From FEN-299 sp963717945 (GTDB lineage Bacteria; Acidobacteriota; Vicinamibacteria; Vicinamibacterales; Fen-181): a stretch of 64,000 nucleotides of DNA. The stretch lies in NCBI GenBank assembly GCA_963717945.1, contig CAVQXT010000003.1:620001-684000 (forward strand), in the 5' to 3' direction. This document shows positions 1-11,252 of the stretch, in pieces. Made by a program: the position numbers and the translations under genes. The first letter of the stretch is position 1; every line of letters begins with the position of its first letter. A model generated the notes under the pieces. That model saw only the letters and a list, made by a program, of their open reading frames with translations, did not search any database and was not told the DNA's origin.

Positions 1-125
1 AGCAGGGGCTGGAAGACGTGGTGATTGGTCCGATCGATGACGGTCACGTCGACGGGCGCCCTCGCCAGCGCCCGCGCGGCGTAAAGGCCGCCGAACCCGC
101 CGCCGACGATGACGACGCGCGGCAC
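1..125 (-). CDS. ndh: Type II NADH dehydrogenase, N-terminal fragment (runs off window)
   Basis: Only the first 42 codons are inside the window. The protein begins VPRVVIVGGGFGGLYAAR, a Rossmann FAD-binding motif (GxGxxG, residues 8-13), and continues with VTVIDRTNHHVFQPLL, the second conserved stretch of NDH-2 flavoproteins. This family passes electrons from NADH to quinone at the membrane without pumping protons. The GTG start at 125 was chosen because GGAGGG lies five bases upstream. The rest of the gene is outside the window, so other FAD-dependent pyridine-nucleotide oxidoreductases remain possible. Confidence 0.7.
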   Translation of the reverse strand, partial: MPRVVIVGGGFGGLYAARALARAPVDVTVIDRTNHHVFQPL

Positions 126-147
126 GGTCACCCTCCGAGGCCAGTCG

Positions 148-348
148 CTACGGCCACACGGGACTCGTCGTACCGGGACGGTCCCTACTCCCGATGTTAC
201 TGCCGGCTTCCGGGACCAGGAAACCGGCCATCTTCTCGAGCGGATTCACCCATCGTCTTCCGCGTTGGGCGGCGCCGGTCGCGAGCTTCCCGTAGAAGCC
301 CCCGACGAATCTGGTGCGCATCTCGCGCTGTGCATCCCCTATGTCCAT
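148..348 (-). pseudogene. Possible decayed remnant of a small membrane protein
   Basis: The reading frame from ATG 348 gives MDIGDAQREMRTRFVGGFYG, which resembles the N-terminus of small DUF7010-like membrane proteins. After about 20 residues the expected hydrophobic segment is missing and the sequence becomes arginine-rich without domain character. I read it as an internally deleted fragment between the ndh start and the end of the next gene. The family resemblance is from memory and weak. Confidence 0.25.
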
Positions 349-413
349 TTCGATGAGTCTCCGTGTGCTCGAGTCCAATCCGCGCGACACCGCCTCGAGA
401 ACCGCTCCGACCC

Positions 414-2015
414 CTACGGGAAGATGACGCCGGGCGCGAGCTTCCCCTCGGGGTCGAGGGCGCGTTTGACCGCCCGCATCTCCTCGATCCCGCGGTCGCC
501 GTAAAGCTGGCGCAGCAGCGCCTGCTTGATCGCGCTCCGGCCGACGCCGTGCTCGGAGAGCGGCGACCCGCCGCGCGCGACGACTTCGAGGCCGAACTCG
601 AGGATTGCCGCCTGGCCGGCCTCGACGTCGGCCAGCGTTCGAGGGATGACGTTCGGGTGAACGTTGCCATCCGAGACGTGCCCCCAGATGGCGTAGGGCA
701 GGCCGCGCCGCTCGTAGCCGCGCCGGTAGATCGCCATCATCTCGCCGAACCGGTCGAAGGGCACGATCATGTCGGCGGCGGTCTTCTGGATGTCCTGCCC
801 GGTCCGCTCCCTGGCGAGCGCGACGCGCTGCTTGACGGCCTCCGGCGCCGACTCGCGAAAATCGAAGAACTGCTGCGCGCGGGCCAGGTCGCCGGGCACG
901 GCGACGTCCACGTGGTCGAGGACGCCGGCCTGGTCCAGCAGGCGGCAGAACAGGCCGAGCGGTGTGGCGTCACCCCCAGGCTCCGGCGCCGCCGCGATCT
1001 GGGCGTAGGCGTCCTCGCCTGTCGTCCCGCCAGCGAGTTCGAGCTGGACGAGCAGCGCGACGTCGGTATCCGGCGGGAGCGAAATGCCGTGCTTCCGGTC
1101 GCTGCCATCCTCGTGCAGCATGGCGAGGCAGCGGCGATCGAGCATCTCGATGGCTGAAACGTCCAGCCCGCGCGGGCCGTGCTCGCGCCACGTGCGCCGC
1201 GACCGCTCGCGCAGATCGGCGACGACGGAGAGCGCGCGCGCCTCGTCGGGGAACGGCACGAGCGCCAGGCAGGTGGCCGGCGCGGGAGACAGGACGCCGA
1301 GCGTCGCCTCGACGACCACCCCCAGCGTGCCTTCGGCGCCGATGAACAGATCGATCAGGTCCATCCCCGGCGCCGCGAAGTAGCCGGCCGACCGCTTCGG
1401 CACGTCCGGCATCCGGTAGGTGGGCACGGGCACCTTGATCACACCGCCCGACGTTTCGATCTCGAAGAAGCCGTCCGGATGCGCGTGCACGCGTCCCCGC
1501 TCGAGGTCGATCACCTCACCGCACGCCAGGACCACGGTGAGCTCGCGCACCCAGTCCCTCGTGCTGCCGTACTTGAAGGTCGCCGCACCCGACGCGTTGG
1601 TCGAGATCGTGCCGCCGACAAACGCGCCATCGTAGGTGGGCGCCGGCGGATAGTAGCGCCGGTCGGCCGCGAGCGCTTGCTTGAGCGTGACGACCGGCAG
1701 GCCGGGCTGCACCCTGGCAAAGGTGTCGGCGACCTCGAGGATCGCCGCCATCTTCGCGGTGCTGAGGACGATGCCGCCGAGAGGCGTGGCGCCGCCGGTC
1801 ACCGACGACTGCGCGCCGATGGGCAGCACCTGGCGGCATTCGCCGAGGATGGCGGCCACCTCCGCCTCCGACCGGGGAAAGACCACGCCGTCGGCCCGGC
1901 CGCCGGGATAATGCGCCGCATCGTCGAGAAAGGACGCGACGACCGCCGGATCGGCCTGGATCGGCGGGGCGATTAACGGGCCACGGGGGGAGCGAGTGAC
2001 AGCGCGATAAGACAT
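414..2015 (-). CDS. FAD-linked oxidase, D-lactate dehydrogenase (cytochrome)/GlcD type
   Basis: This 533-residue flavoprotein should oxidise a D-2-hydroxy acid, D-lactate or glycolate, and pass electrons to a cytochrome or quinone. The FAD_binding_4 (PCMH) fold is visible around residues 40-260, with GAQSSVTGGATPLGG binding the FAD pyrophosphate and GGTISTNASGAATFKYGS, the family's second signature. The C-terminal FAD-oxidase domain carries the HVSDGNVHPN motif near residue 435, whose histidines hold substrate and metal in this family. There is no signal peptide. It is transcribed in the same direction as the ndh fragment, 290 bp apart. A GlcD subunit is the main alternative, but no glcE or glcF neighbours are present. 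Confidence 0.8.
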   Translation of the reverse strand: MSYRAVTRSPRGPLIAPPIQADPAVVASFLDDAAHYPGGRADGVVFPRSEAEVAAILGECRQVLPIGAQSSVTGGATPLGGIVLSTAKMAAILEVADTFARVQPGLPVVTLKQALAADRRYYPPAPTYDGAFVGGTISTNASGAATFKYGSTRDWVRELTVVLACGEVIDLERGRVHAHPDGFFEIETSGGVIKVPVPTYRMPDVPKRSAGYFAAPGMDLIDLFIGAEGTLGVVVEATLGVLSPAPATCLALVPFPDEARALSVVADLRERSRRTWREHGPRGLDVSAIEMLDRRCLAMLHEDGSDRKHGISLPPDTDVALLVQLELAGGTTGEDAYAQIAAAPEPGGDATPLGLFCRLLDQAGVLDHVDVAVPGDLARAQQFFDFRESAPEAVKQRVALARERTGQDIQKTAADMIVPFDRFGEMMAIYRRGYERRGLPYAIWGHVSDGNVHPNVIPRTLADVEAGQAAILEFGLEVVARGGSPLSEHGVGRSAIKQALLRQLYGDRGIEEMRAVKRALDPEGKLAPGVIFP

Positions 2016-2039
2016 GTCGAGGGAATCAGGTCGATGCTA

Positions 2040-2067
2040 CGGCTCACGGCTAACGGCTCACGCCCGG
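2040..2067. repeat. Heptamer array H1
   Basis: Four consecutive 7-base units of the CGGCTCA / CGGCTAA type lie in the gap upstream of the D-lactate dehydrogenase-type gene. This is a short member of the dispersed heptanucleotide family described in the findings. Confidence 0.6.
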
Positions 2068-2201
2068 TCGGACAATCATGCCACGCCGCAGGGTCTGCCC
2101 GGAGCAAAGCCATGATGGTCCCGAAGCCCAAGCCTGCGAGGGACGGCTTTGCGAAGTGGCAGACCCGAGACGGGGCGTTCAGCAAGACCCACGGCTTACG
2201 G

Positions 2202-3636
2202 TTACTCCGTGAGCGCCCGAATGAGACGGTAGAGGAACTCGCGCCCCTCGTAGAACTGGCGCACGCCCATCCGCTCGTCGCGGCCGTGCGAGCGGATGTC
2301 GTCCACGTTCTCGAAGGCGCCGAGCCCGTAAGTGGCGATGCCGGCCATGCGGAACCACTTGCCGTCGGTGGCGCCGGTGCCCATCACCGGCACGACGGGC
2401 ACGCCCGGCCACATCTCCGACGTGACGCGGTCGAGGGCGCGCATCAAGTCCGGAGAGAGCGGCGAGGCCGGCCCCGGCCTCGCCTGGGCCACCGGGGTGA
2501 CGGCAATCTCCTGGTCCGCGAGCTCGCGGACCAGCGTCTGCCCCACGTTCTCCGTGGTGTCGTCGGGGAGCATGCGGCAGTTGACCACCGCCCGCGCGAG
2601 CTGCGGCAGGGCGTTCTCGGCGTGGCCGCCCTGGAGCAAGCGTGGGCACGCAGGTGGTTCGCATCAGCGCGTTGTAGTACGGCGACTTCGCCAGGCGGCC
2701 GGCCGCGGCGAGATCCGGCGGCGTGGCGGCGACCGCGCGCATGTCCCGCGCAACGTCACCCTGCTCGACGCGCGACATCCGCTCGAAGTAGGTGCGCGTG
2801 ACCTCGTTGAGGCGGATGGGGAAGTCGAACGCCGAGAGGCGCGCCAGGCCGGCGGCCAGCCGGTAGATCGCATTGTCCTTCGAGGGCAGCGCGCTGTGCC
2901 CGCCCTTGTTGCGCACCTCGAGGGCGAAGCTCTGGTAGACCTTCTCGGCCGCCTGCACGTTGTTCGAGACGTAGCGCCCGTCCTTCATCTGGCCGCCGCC
3001 GCCCTCGTTGAGGCACAACTCGGCGTCGACCAGGTCCCGATGGGTCCGCAGCAGCCACTCGGCCCCGTTCGAGTCCCCGTTCTCCTCGTCGGCCGTGAGC
3101 GCGAGGATGATGTCGCGGTTCGGCCGGTATCCCTGGCGCTTCAGCTCGAGGAGGTTGGCGACCCACGAGGCGTCCATGTCCTTCATGTCGGAGGTGCCGC
3201 GCCCGTAGAAGAAACCATCACGCTCGACGAACGTGAACGGGTCGAGCGACCAGTCCTCGCGCCGCGCTTCGACGACGTCGAGATGGCCGAGCAGCAGGAG
3301 CGGCCGCGCGGCGCCGGTGCCGCGGTAGCGGGCGACCAGGTTCTGCTTCTTCGGATTCGGCCCGAGCACCCGCACGTCGGCGGCCGCGAAGCCGCCGGCG
3401 AGGAGGCGGGCGGCCATGGCCTCGGCGGCCTTGGTCGAGCCGCCGGCGGACTCGGTGGTATTGATGTCGACCAGTTCGCGGTAGATGTCGCGCGCCAGGG
3501 CGTTCGCCCCCGAGGGCGCCGGGGGAGAAGCGGGCGCGGCCTGGCGGGCGTGGAGCGTCGCGAACGCGAGCGCCGCGGCAAGGGCCGAGAGCAGGGCGGA
3601 CCGTGCGAAGGAACGAGTGCGAAGACGATGTTTCAT
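2202..3636 (-). pseudogene. Secreted M20 family metallopeptidase, single-base frameshift
   Basis: The N-terminal part, from ATG 3636, has a signal peptide ending ATLHA and the co-catalytic zinc motifs LLGHLDVV, GRGTSDMKDMD and ADEENGDSNGAEWLL. It therefore belongs to the M20/M25/M40 exopeptidases that release amino acids from peptides. After ALMRTTCVPT (about residue 332) the frame is lost and the product becomes arginine-rich. The next frame picks up exactly at LLQGGHAENALPQLARAV and runs to the normal C-terminus at 2202. Removing one T near 2640 restores a protein of about 477 residues. This may be a real mutation or a consensus error, since two other genes here show the same kind of single-base insertion. 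Confidence 0.8.
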
Positions 3637-3730
3637 CGAGGGGATTATAGCTTCGGCGCAACCGGCATTTGGCTTGCGGCCTGCGGCGGCGCCAGGAGCA
3701 TCACGCCGAGAGTCGCTGCCGGGCTTGGCC

Positions 3731-3772
3731 GCGAGCCGCCAGTCGCCAGCCGGGAGCCGGACTCGGCCGTCA
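3731..3772. repeat. Heptamer array H2
   Basis: Six 7-base units of the GCGAGCC / GCCAGTC type lie between the divergent M20 peptidase and sufB, just upstream of the sufB operator. The period of seven is exact although the units differ. Confidence 0.6.
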
Positions 3773-3782
3773 GCCCATCCAG

Positions 3783-3819
3783 ATATCGGACTGTTATTGT
3801 CCTGTTTTCGTGCTATATT
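3783..3819 (+). promoter_or_regulatory. Candidate sufB promoter with Rrf2/IscR type 1-like operator
   Basis: The core is GGAC-N7-GTCC (3788-3802), preceded by ATATC and followed by TGTTT. Over 25 bp it matches most positions of the IscR type 1 pattern ATAxxxGACTxxxxxAGTCxxxTAT. A TATATT hexamer at 3814-3819 is a good -10 box and the operator covers the -35 region, as at repressed iscR-type promoters. The leader to the sufB ATG would be about 90 nt. No Rrf2-family regulator gene is inside the window. Confidence 0.5.
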
Positions 3820-3914
3820 GGAGACCAGAACGGTCGGATAGAGAGACTGACCGGGAGCCGGCCCCCAATCCCGGTCAGCCCAACCTCATCCGCGGCCGTT
3901 CGAAGGAACTGCCG

Positions 3915-5360
<1,446 letters not shown>

Positions 5361-5398
5361 GGCGATGCGTAACGGCGCGCGCCCGTGCCGTTAACAGG

Positions 5399-5467
5399 GG
5401 CCAGTGGCTGGTTGCCAGTTGCCAGTCGATCACGCGTGACCGACTGACCACTGGCCACTGACCACTA
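5399..5467. repeat. Heptamer palindrome H3 (CACTG dialect) between sufB and sufC
   Basis: Arms built of degenerate heptamers of the CCAGTGG type on the left and CCACTGG on the right flank a central ATCACGCGTGAC (5429-5440). The whole element can fold as one long hairpin. Two close relatives are at 29491-29573 and 59754-59818. Confidence 0.8.
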
Positions 5468-5487
5468 CGCTGCTGGGAGTCGATTGA

Positions 5488-6255
<768 letters not shown>

Positions 6256-6263
6256 AGGCTGCT

Positions 6264-6347
6264 GCGCAGGCCTAAAGGCCTGCGCTATCTGGAGTTGGGT
6301 GGCGGCGGAGGGCGTACGTCAGATAGCGCAGGGCTTCAGCCCTGCGC
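6264..6347. repeat. REP-like inverted hairpin pair R1 between sufC and sufD
   Basis: Hairpin 6264-6285 (GCGCAGGCC, loop TAAA) and hairpin 6326-6347 (GCGCAGGGC, loop TTCA) are joined by complementary CTATCT (6285-6290) and AGATAG (6321-6326). Each hairpin has an ATAG foot when read outward. The layout is that of a BIME, two inverted REPs. Confidence 0.7.
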
Positions 6348-6363
6348 CGACAGGGACGGAAAG

Positions 6364-7689
6364 ATGGCCACCAAGGCGAGCGCGTATCTCTCGATGCTGG
6401 AGCGGGCGCAGGACGCCCGTTCGAACGAACCGGCCTGGCTCCGGACGCTTCGACAGTCCGCCATCGGCGCGTTCCGGCGCACAGGCTTCCCGACGACGAG
6501 AGACGAGGAATGGCGGTTCACGAGCGTGGCGCCGATCGCCGACACGTCGTTTCTGCCGGCGCCTCCCGCCGTCGTCCCGGCTGCTGACGTCGCGCCGTTT
6601 CTCGTTCCCGGTCTCGACGGCCCGGCGTTCGTCTTCGTGGACGGCCGGTTCGCGCCAGGTCTCTCCACGCCCGGCCTGGTGCCGTCCGGGGTGGCGGTCT
6701 CGTCGCTCGCCGACGCGCTGACCGAGCGCCCGGCCGCGCTCGAGCCCTTCCTGGGCCGCCACGCCGGCATCGACGGCCGGTCGTTCACGGCGCTCAACAC
6801 CGCGTCGTTCGAAGACGGCGTTGTCATCGAGGTGTCCGACGGCGCGGTGATCGAGCCGGCCATCCAGGTGCTGTTTCTCTCGACGCTCACGACCGCGCCG
6901 GCCGTGTCGCACCCGCGCGTGCTCGCCGTGCTCGGCCGCCACAGCCAGGCGCGCATCGTCGAGGTGTTCGCCAGCGTCGGCCCGTCGCTCGGTTTCACCA
7001 ACGCGGTCGCCGAGTTCGTCGTGGACGAGGGCGCGGGCCTCGACCACTGCCGGGTGCAGCGCGAGTCGCTCACCGCCTTTCACATCGGGCACACGCAGTA
7101 CCACCTCGGGCGGTCGAGCCGGCTGTCGGCGCACGCGGTGGCGGTCGGCGGCCTCGTCGCGCGGACCGACGCGGTGGCGGTCCTCGGAGGCGAGGGGGCC
7201 GACTGCACGCTGAACGGCCTGTACCTCGGCGGCGGCGTCCAGTTGATCGACAACCACACGGAGATCGACCACGCGATGCCGCACGGCACGAGCCGCGAAC
7301 TCTACAAGGGGATTCTCGACGGCCGCGCGCGCGGCGTGTTCAACGGCCGGATCCGGGTGCGGCCCGACGCGCAGAAGACCGACTCGAAGCAGACCAACAA
7401 GACGCTCCTGCTCGCCGACGACGCGCAGGTGAACACCAAGCCGCAGCTGGAGATCTTCGCCAACGACGTGAAGTGCACCCACGGCGCGACGGTCGGGCAG
7501 CTCGACGCGGACGCGCTGTTCTTCCTGCGGGCGCGCGGCATCGGCCTCGACCAGGCGCGAGGCATGCTCATCCGCGCGTTCCTGACCGACGTCACGAGCC
7601 GGATCGGTCTCGACCCGCTGCGCGCGGAGATCGAGCGTCTGCTGGCGGCCAGGCTGCCCGGCGCGCCGGCGAGGGAGCGCGGGGTATGA
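6364..7689 (+). CDS. sufD: Fe-S cluster assembly protein SufD
   Basis: SufD is the SufB paralogue in the SufBC2D scaffold and is linked to iron entry. The 441-residue product starts MATKASAYLSMLERA and carries DEEWRFTSV near residue 45. The C-terminal beta-helix region contains YLGGGVQLIDNHTEIDH, SRELYKGILDGRARGVFNGR and QTNKTLLLADDAQVNTKPQL, all typical of SufD. ATG 6364 is preferred over an in-frame upstream start inside the repeat. Its TGA overlaps the sufS ATG (ATGA), so the two are translationally coupled. Confidence 0.93.
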   Translation: MATKASAYLSMLERAQDARSNEPAWLRTLRQSAIGAFRRTGFPTTRDEEWRFTSVAPIADTSFLPAPPAVVPAADVAPFLVPGLDGPAFVFVDGRFAPGLSTPGLVPSGVAVSSLADALTERPAALEPFLGRHAGIDGRSFTALNTASFEDGVVIEVSDGAVIEPAIQVLFLSTLTTAPAVSHPRVLAVLGRHSQARIVEVFASVGPSLGFTNAVAEFVVDEGAGLDHCRVQRESLTAFHIGHTQYHLGRSSRLSAHAVAVGGLVARTDAVAVLGGEGADCTLNGLYLGGGVQLIDNHTEIDHAMPHGTSRELYKGILDGRARGVFNGRIRVRPDAQKTDSKQTNKTLLLADDAQVNTKPQLEIFANDVKCTHGATVGQLDADALFFLRARGIGLDQARGMLIRAFLTDVTSRIGLDPLRAEIERLLAARLPGAPARERGV

Positions 7690-8957
7690 GCACGCTGGCA
7701 CGGATCTCGGCAGACGAACACGAGGCGGCCGACCGGCGCCCGTTCGACGCGGCCGCGGTGCGCCGCGACTTCCCGATCCTGCAGCAGCAGGTGCACGGGA
7801 AGCCGCTGGCCTACCTCGACAACGCGGCGACCACGCAGAAGCCCCGCGCCGTCATCGACGCGGTCTCGCGCTACTACCTGACCGACAACGCCAACATCCA
7901 CCGCGGCGTCCACACGCTGGCCGAGCGGGCCACGGCCGCCTACGAAGGGGCGCGCGCCGCGGTGCAGCGGTTCCTGAACGCGCGCGAGGCGCGCGAGATC
8001 GTGTTCGTCCGCGGCACGACGGAAGCGATCAACCTGGTGGCGCAGGCCTACGCGCGGCCGCTGCTCCGGCCGGGCGACGAGATCGTGGTGTCGATTCTCG
8101 AGCACCACTCCAATTTCGTGCCGTGGAAGATGGCCTGCGAGGCCACCGGCGCGCGGCTTCGCGTCGTCCCGATGACCGACGAGGGCACGCTGCGCCTCGA
8201 CGAGTACGAGCGGCTGCTGTTCGATCGCACGCGCCTGGTCGCGATCGGCCACGTGTCGAACGCGCTCGGGACCGTCAACCCGGTGGCCGAGATCGTCCGC
8301 CTCGCCCACGCCCGCGGCATCCCCGTGCTGGTGGACGGCGCGCAGGCGGTCTCCCACCTGGATGTCGACGTGCGGGCGCTCGGCTGCGACTTCTACGCGT
8401 TCTCGGGCCACAAGTTGTTCGGCCCGACCGGCATCGGCGTGCTCTACGGCCGGGCCGACCTGATGGACCGGATGCCGCCGTGGCAGGGCGGCGGCGACAT
8501 GATCAGCTCGGTCACGCTCGACGAGGTTCGCTACAACACGCTGCCGGCGAAGTTCGAGGCCGGCACGCCGGATATCGCCGGCGCCATCGGTCTCGCCGCC
8601 GCGATCGACTATCTCGGCGGCCTCGACCGCGACGCGGCGGCCGCGCACGAGGCGGCGCTGACGCACTACGCCGAGGAGCGGTTGTCGGAATTCGACGACG
8701 TGACGGTGTTCGGGCGGCCGAGAGAGAAGGCCGGCATCGTGTCGTTCGTGATGTCGTGCGCGCACCCGCACGACATCGGCACCGTGCTCGACGGCGAGGG
8801 CGTGGCGATCCGCACCGGGCATCACTGTTGCCAGCCGCTCATGCACCGGCTCGGCGTGGCGGCGACGGCCCGGGCGTCGTTCGCCTTCTACAACAGCCAC
8901 GATGACGTCGACCGGCTCATTGACGGGCTGGCGCGCGTGAGGGAGCTGTTCGGCTGA
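7686..8957 (+). CDS. sufS: Cysteine desulfurase SufS
   Basis: This PLP enzyme takes sulfur from L-cysteine as a persulfide and hands it to SufU. The 423-residue product has the class V aminotransferase fold, with YLDNAATTQKP near residue 42 and GVHTLAERAT. The PLP lysine lies in FSGHKLFGPTG (K243) and the persulfide cysteine in RTGHHCCQP (C381, with a second cysteine beside it). ATG 7686 overlaps the sufD stop by four bases and the sufS stop shares one base with sufU, indicating tight coupling. Confidence 0.95.
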   Translation: MSTLARISADEHEAADRRPFDAAAVRRDFPILQQQVHGKPLAYLDNAATTQKPRAVIDAVSRYYLTDNANIHRGVHTLAERATAAYEGARAAVQRFLNAREAREIVFVRGTTEAINLVAQAYARPLLRPGDEIVVSILEHHSNFVPWKMACEATGARLRVVPMTDEGTLRLDEYERLLFDRTRLVAIGHVSNALGTVNPVAEIVRLAHARGIPVLVDGAQAVSHLDVDVRALGCDFYAFSGHKLFGPTGIGVLYGRADLMDRMPPWQGGGDMISSVTLDEVRYNTLPAKFEAGTPDIAGAIGLAAAIDYLGGLDRDAAAAHEAALTHYAEERLSEFDDVTVFGRPREKAGIVSFVMSCAHPHDIGTVLDGEGVAIRTGHHCCQPLMHRLGVAATARASFAFYNSHDDVDRLIDGLARVRELFG

Positions 8958-9406
8958 TGGCCGACCTGCGCGAGCTCTACCAAGAGGTGATCCTTGATCA
9001 CAACCGGCGGCCCCGGAACTTCGGGCCGCTGCCCGAGGCGAATCACCATGCCGAGGGGATCAACCCGCTCTGCGGCGATCACCTCACCGTGCACGTCGAC
9101 GTGGAGGACGGGGTGATCGCGCGTGTGGCGTTCGAGGGGGCGGGGTGCGCGATTTCCCGGGCGTCGGCCTCGCTGATGACCGACGCCGTCAGGGGGAAAC
9201 GGGTCGAGGACGCCGAGAAGATGTTCGAGCAGTTCCGCCGGATGGTCGTCTCGGCCGCCGACGAGCCAGTCGAGGCCGGCCTGGGCAAGCTGGGCGTCCT
9301 CTGCGGGGTCCGCGAGTTCCCCGCGCGCGTGAAGTGCGCGAGCCTGGCGTGGCACACGCTGCACGCGGCGTTGGTGTCGCAGGAACAGGCCGTCACAACG
9401 GAGTAG
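8957..9406 (+). CDS. sufU: Sulfurtransferase / Fe-S assembly protein SufU
   Basis: SufU accepts the persulfide from SufS and is a zinc-bound sulfurtransferase in organisms lacking SufE. The 149-residue product shows the conserved ligands C39 and D41 in NPLCGD, C64 in GAGCAISRAS and C127 in ARVKCASLAW, with the SufU-specific insertion between C64 and C127 that separates it from IscU. It overlaps sufS by one base. No sufE or sufA is nearby, consistent with a SufU-type pathway. Confidence 0.93.
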   Translation: MADLRELYQEVILDHNRRPRNFGPLPEANHHAEGINPLCGDHLTVHVDVEDGVIARVAFEGAGCAISRASASLMTDAVRGKRVEDAEKMFEQFRRMVVSAADEPVEAGLGKLGVLCGVREFPARVKCASLAWHTLHAALVSQEQAVTTE

Positions 9407-9433
9407 AGAACGCCTGACGGCACACGGCCGTCC

Positions 9434-9497
9434 GCCGGGTCTAAAGACCCGGCCTACGTACGATCTTCCGTACGTAGGCCGGCCCTTCAGGGCCGGC
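9434..9497. repeat. REP-like inverted hairpin pair R2 between sufU and sufT
   Basis: Hairpin 9434-9453 (GCCGGGTC, loop TAAA) and hairpin 9478-9497 (GCCGGCCC, loop TTCA) flank a perfect 10-bp stem CCTACGTACG / CGTACGTAGG (9453-9462 and 9469-9478). Both hairpins have a GTAG foot. This is the cleanest member of the family. Confidence 0.8.
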
Positions 9498-9508
9498 GAT
9501 TGAAGGCC

Positions 9509-9538
9509 GCGAGTCGCAAGCCTTCAGCCGCGAGCCGG
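9509..9538. repeat. Heptamer array H4
   Basis: Four 7-base units (GCGAGTC, GCAAGCC and similar) run up to the start codon of sufT, so they occupy the place of its ribosome-binding region. Confidence 0.6.
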
Positions 9539-9873
9539 TGAAGATGTTTATGCCCAACCCCGTCCTCGCCCTCACGCTGCGTCCGAAGATCATCGAGGCC
9601 ATCTGCTCGATCTACGACCCCGAGATCCCGGTCAACATCTGGGAGCTCGGTCTCGTCTACGACATCGACATCGACGAAGCGCGACGGGTCCACATCCGCA
9701 TGACACTGACGGCGCCGGCCTGCCCGTCGGCGCAGTCGCTCCCGGTCGAAGTCGAACGGAAGGTCCTCGAAATCGACGGCGTGACGGACGCGTTTGTCGA
9801 AATCGTCTGGGACCCCCCCTGGTCGCCGGCCCGCATGTCCGACGCCGCCCGGCTGGAGCTCGGGCTGCTCTGA
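9538..9873 (+). CDS. sufT: SufT, MIP18/DUF59 family iron-sulfur assembly factor
   Basis: This 111-residue DUF59 protein has the hallmark sequence DPEIPVNIWELGLVYDI and the conserved cysteine motif LTAPACPSAQSL. Such proteins assist maturation of Fe-S targets, and this one ends the suf operon, as in many Gram-positive and acidobacterial genomes. The start is uncertain: GTG 9538, ATG 9544 or ATG 9550. The upstream DNA is occupied by a REP pair and a heptamer array, and no strong Shine-Dalgarno is visible. Confidence 0.85.
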   Translation: MKMFMPNPVLALTLRPKIIEAICSIYDPEIPVNIWELGLVYDIDIDEARRVHIRMTLTAPACPSAQSLPVEVERKVLEIDGVTDAFVEIVWDPPWSPARMSDAARLELGLL

Positions 9874-10068
9874 CAGAAGCGTAATCCCCTGTTCACTCCT
9901 GAGACACTCGGGCCCGTTCGTTCCGCCGGGCCGGGCGGGATCCCGCCAGAAACGGCCCCAGCCGGTCGGCCGGGCCGATGGCGCGCCGCTTGCCCTTCAG
10001 TGGCTCATCGCGGCGGCGTTTCGCCGGCAGAACCCGGCGGGCGGGCCGCATTTGGGGGTTCGAGTCTT

Positions 10069-10671
10069 ATGCACCAGTTGTCAACCGGGCAGGCCGTCCG
10101 GGAATCGGACGGGCGGCGGGCGGTCCTCAGGCGCGCCGGCTTCACGATGATCGAACTGCTCGTGGTCGTCGGCCTGGTGGGCGTGCTCGGCGCGATGGCC
10201 GTCATGATCACGCCGCGGGCGCTGAAGGCCAGCAAGGCCGACAGCGGCATGGTCCAGGTCGGCTCCGCGCTTCGGACGGCCCGCGAGCAGGCCATCAGCC
10301 AGCGCCGGAACGTCCGCGTGGCGTTCAACACGCCGAATCAGATCGTCATCTCCCGGGTGGAAGTGCCCAGCGGGGCCCTGACCGCCATCACCACCGTCTG
10401 GTTCGAGAACGGCGTGAGCTTCCTCCAGTTCGCGGGCGTGCCCGACACCCCCGACGCCTTCGGCAACGGTTCGGCGACCTCGTTCGGGGCGGCCACGTCG
10501 ATTTCCTTCACGAGCGAGGGGCAACTGATTGACCAGCACGGTGACCCGATCAACGGCACCATCTTCCTCGGCCGTGCCAACGACACGCTCAGCGCCCGCG
10601 CGGTGACCATCTTCGGGCCGACGGCGCTCATCCGCCAGTGGCGTTGGAGCGGGAGCCAGTGGACGAGTTGA
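10069..10671 (+). CDS. Prepilin-like protein, FimT/GspH type minor pilin
   Basis: The 200-residue product has a 22-residue basic leader, then the prepilin peptidase site G|FTMIELL and a 20-residue hydrophobic helix (VVVGLVGVLGAMAVMI). The rest is a globular beta-rich domain, as in GspH/FimT minor pilins that initiate type IV pilus or pseudopilus assembly in the inner membrane. ATG 10069 was chosen because the leader then has a usual length. It is the first of four co-directional minor pilin genes. Confidence 0.85.
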   Translation: MHQLSTGQAVRESDGRRAVLRRAGFTMIELLVVVGLVGVLGAMAVMITPRALKASKADSGMVQVGSALRTAREQAISQRRNVRVAFNTPNQIVISRVEVPSGALTAITTVWFENGVSFLQFAGVPDTPDAFGNGSATSFGAATSISFTSEGQLIDQHGDPINGTIFLGRANDTLSARAVTIFGPTALIRQWRWSGSQWTS

Positions 10672-10700
10672 CCATGATGACGGACCGGAGGGAGGACACC

Positions 10701-11243
10701 GTGTCGAACAGCCATTCCCGCGCCGCGGCCGGCTTCACGCTGATCGAAGCCCTGCTGGCGCTCGTCATCCTGAGCGTCGGCCTGCTGGGCATGGCGCAGG
10801 CCTTCTACCTGGGCATGCGCCACATGTCCACCTCGTCGGCCAACCTGATCGCGCGGGAGAAGGCGCGCGAGGCGGTCGAGAGCGTGCACACGGCACGAGA
10901 CACGCGCGTCATCACCTGGGCCCAGATCCGGAACGTGGCCAATGGCGGCGTGTTTCTCGACGGCCCGCAGCCGCTGTACGCCGCGGGCGCCGACGGCCTC
11001 GTCAACACCGCCGACGATGTGGGCGCCGGCCTCGAGACCGTGCGCGACCCGGGGCCGGACGGGAAGCTCGGCACGGCCGACGACATCGCGACGCCGCTCA
11101 ACGGGTTCACGCGGGAGATTCAGATCCTCGAGCTGACCCCCATCAACCCGGATCTGCGTCAGGTCGTCGTCACGATCAGTTACCAGGTCGGTCCGCAGCG
11201 TGGCAGCTACGTGCTCCGGACGTTCATCTCGTCGTACTCGTAG
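10701..11243 (+). CDS. pilV: Minor pilin PilV-like
   Basis: After a short leader, the prepilin site G|FTLIEALLALVILSVGLLGMAQ is almost a textbook PilV signature. GTG 10701 (180 residues) is preferred over ATG 10674 because GGAGGGAGG sits eight bases before it. Two acidic patches, DGLVNTADD and DGKLGTADD, look like small calcium-binding loops. The protein should sit in the inner membrane until added to the type IV pilus tip complex with FimT, PilW and PilX homologues encoded next to it. Confidence 0.85.
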   Translation: MSNSHSRAAAGFTLIEALLALVILSVGLLGMAQAFYLGMRHMSTSSANLIAREKAREAVESVHTARDTRVITWAQIRNVANGGVFLDGPQPLYAAGADGLVNTADDVGAGLETVRDPGPDGKLGTADDIATPLNGFTREIQILELTPINPDLRQVVVTISYQVGPQRGSYVLRTFISSYS

Positions 11244-11252
11244 GGGCGTTCC

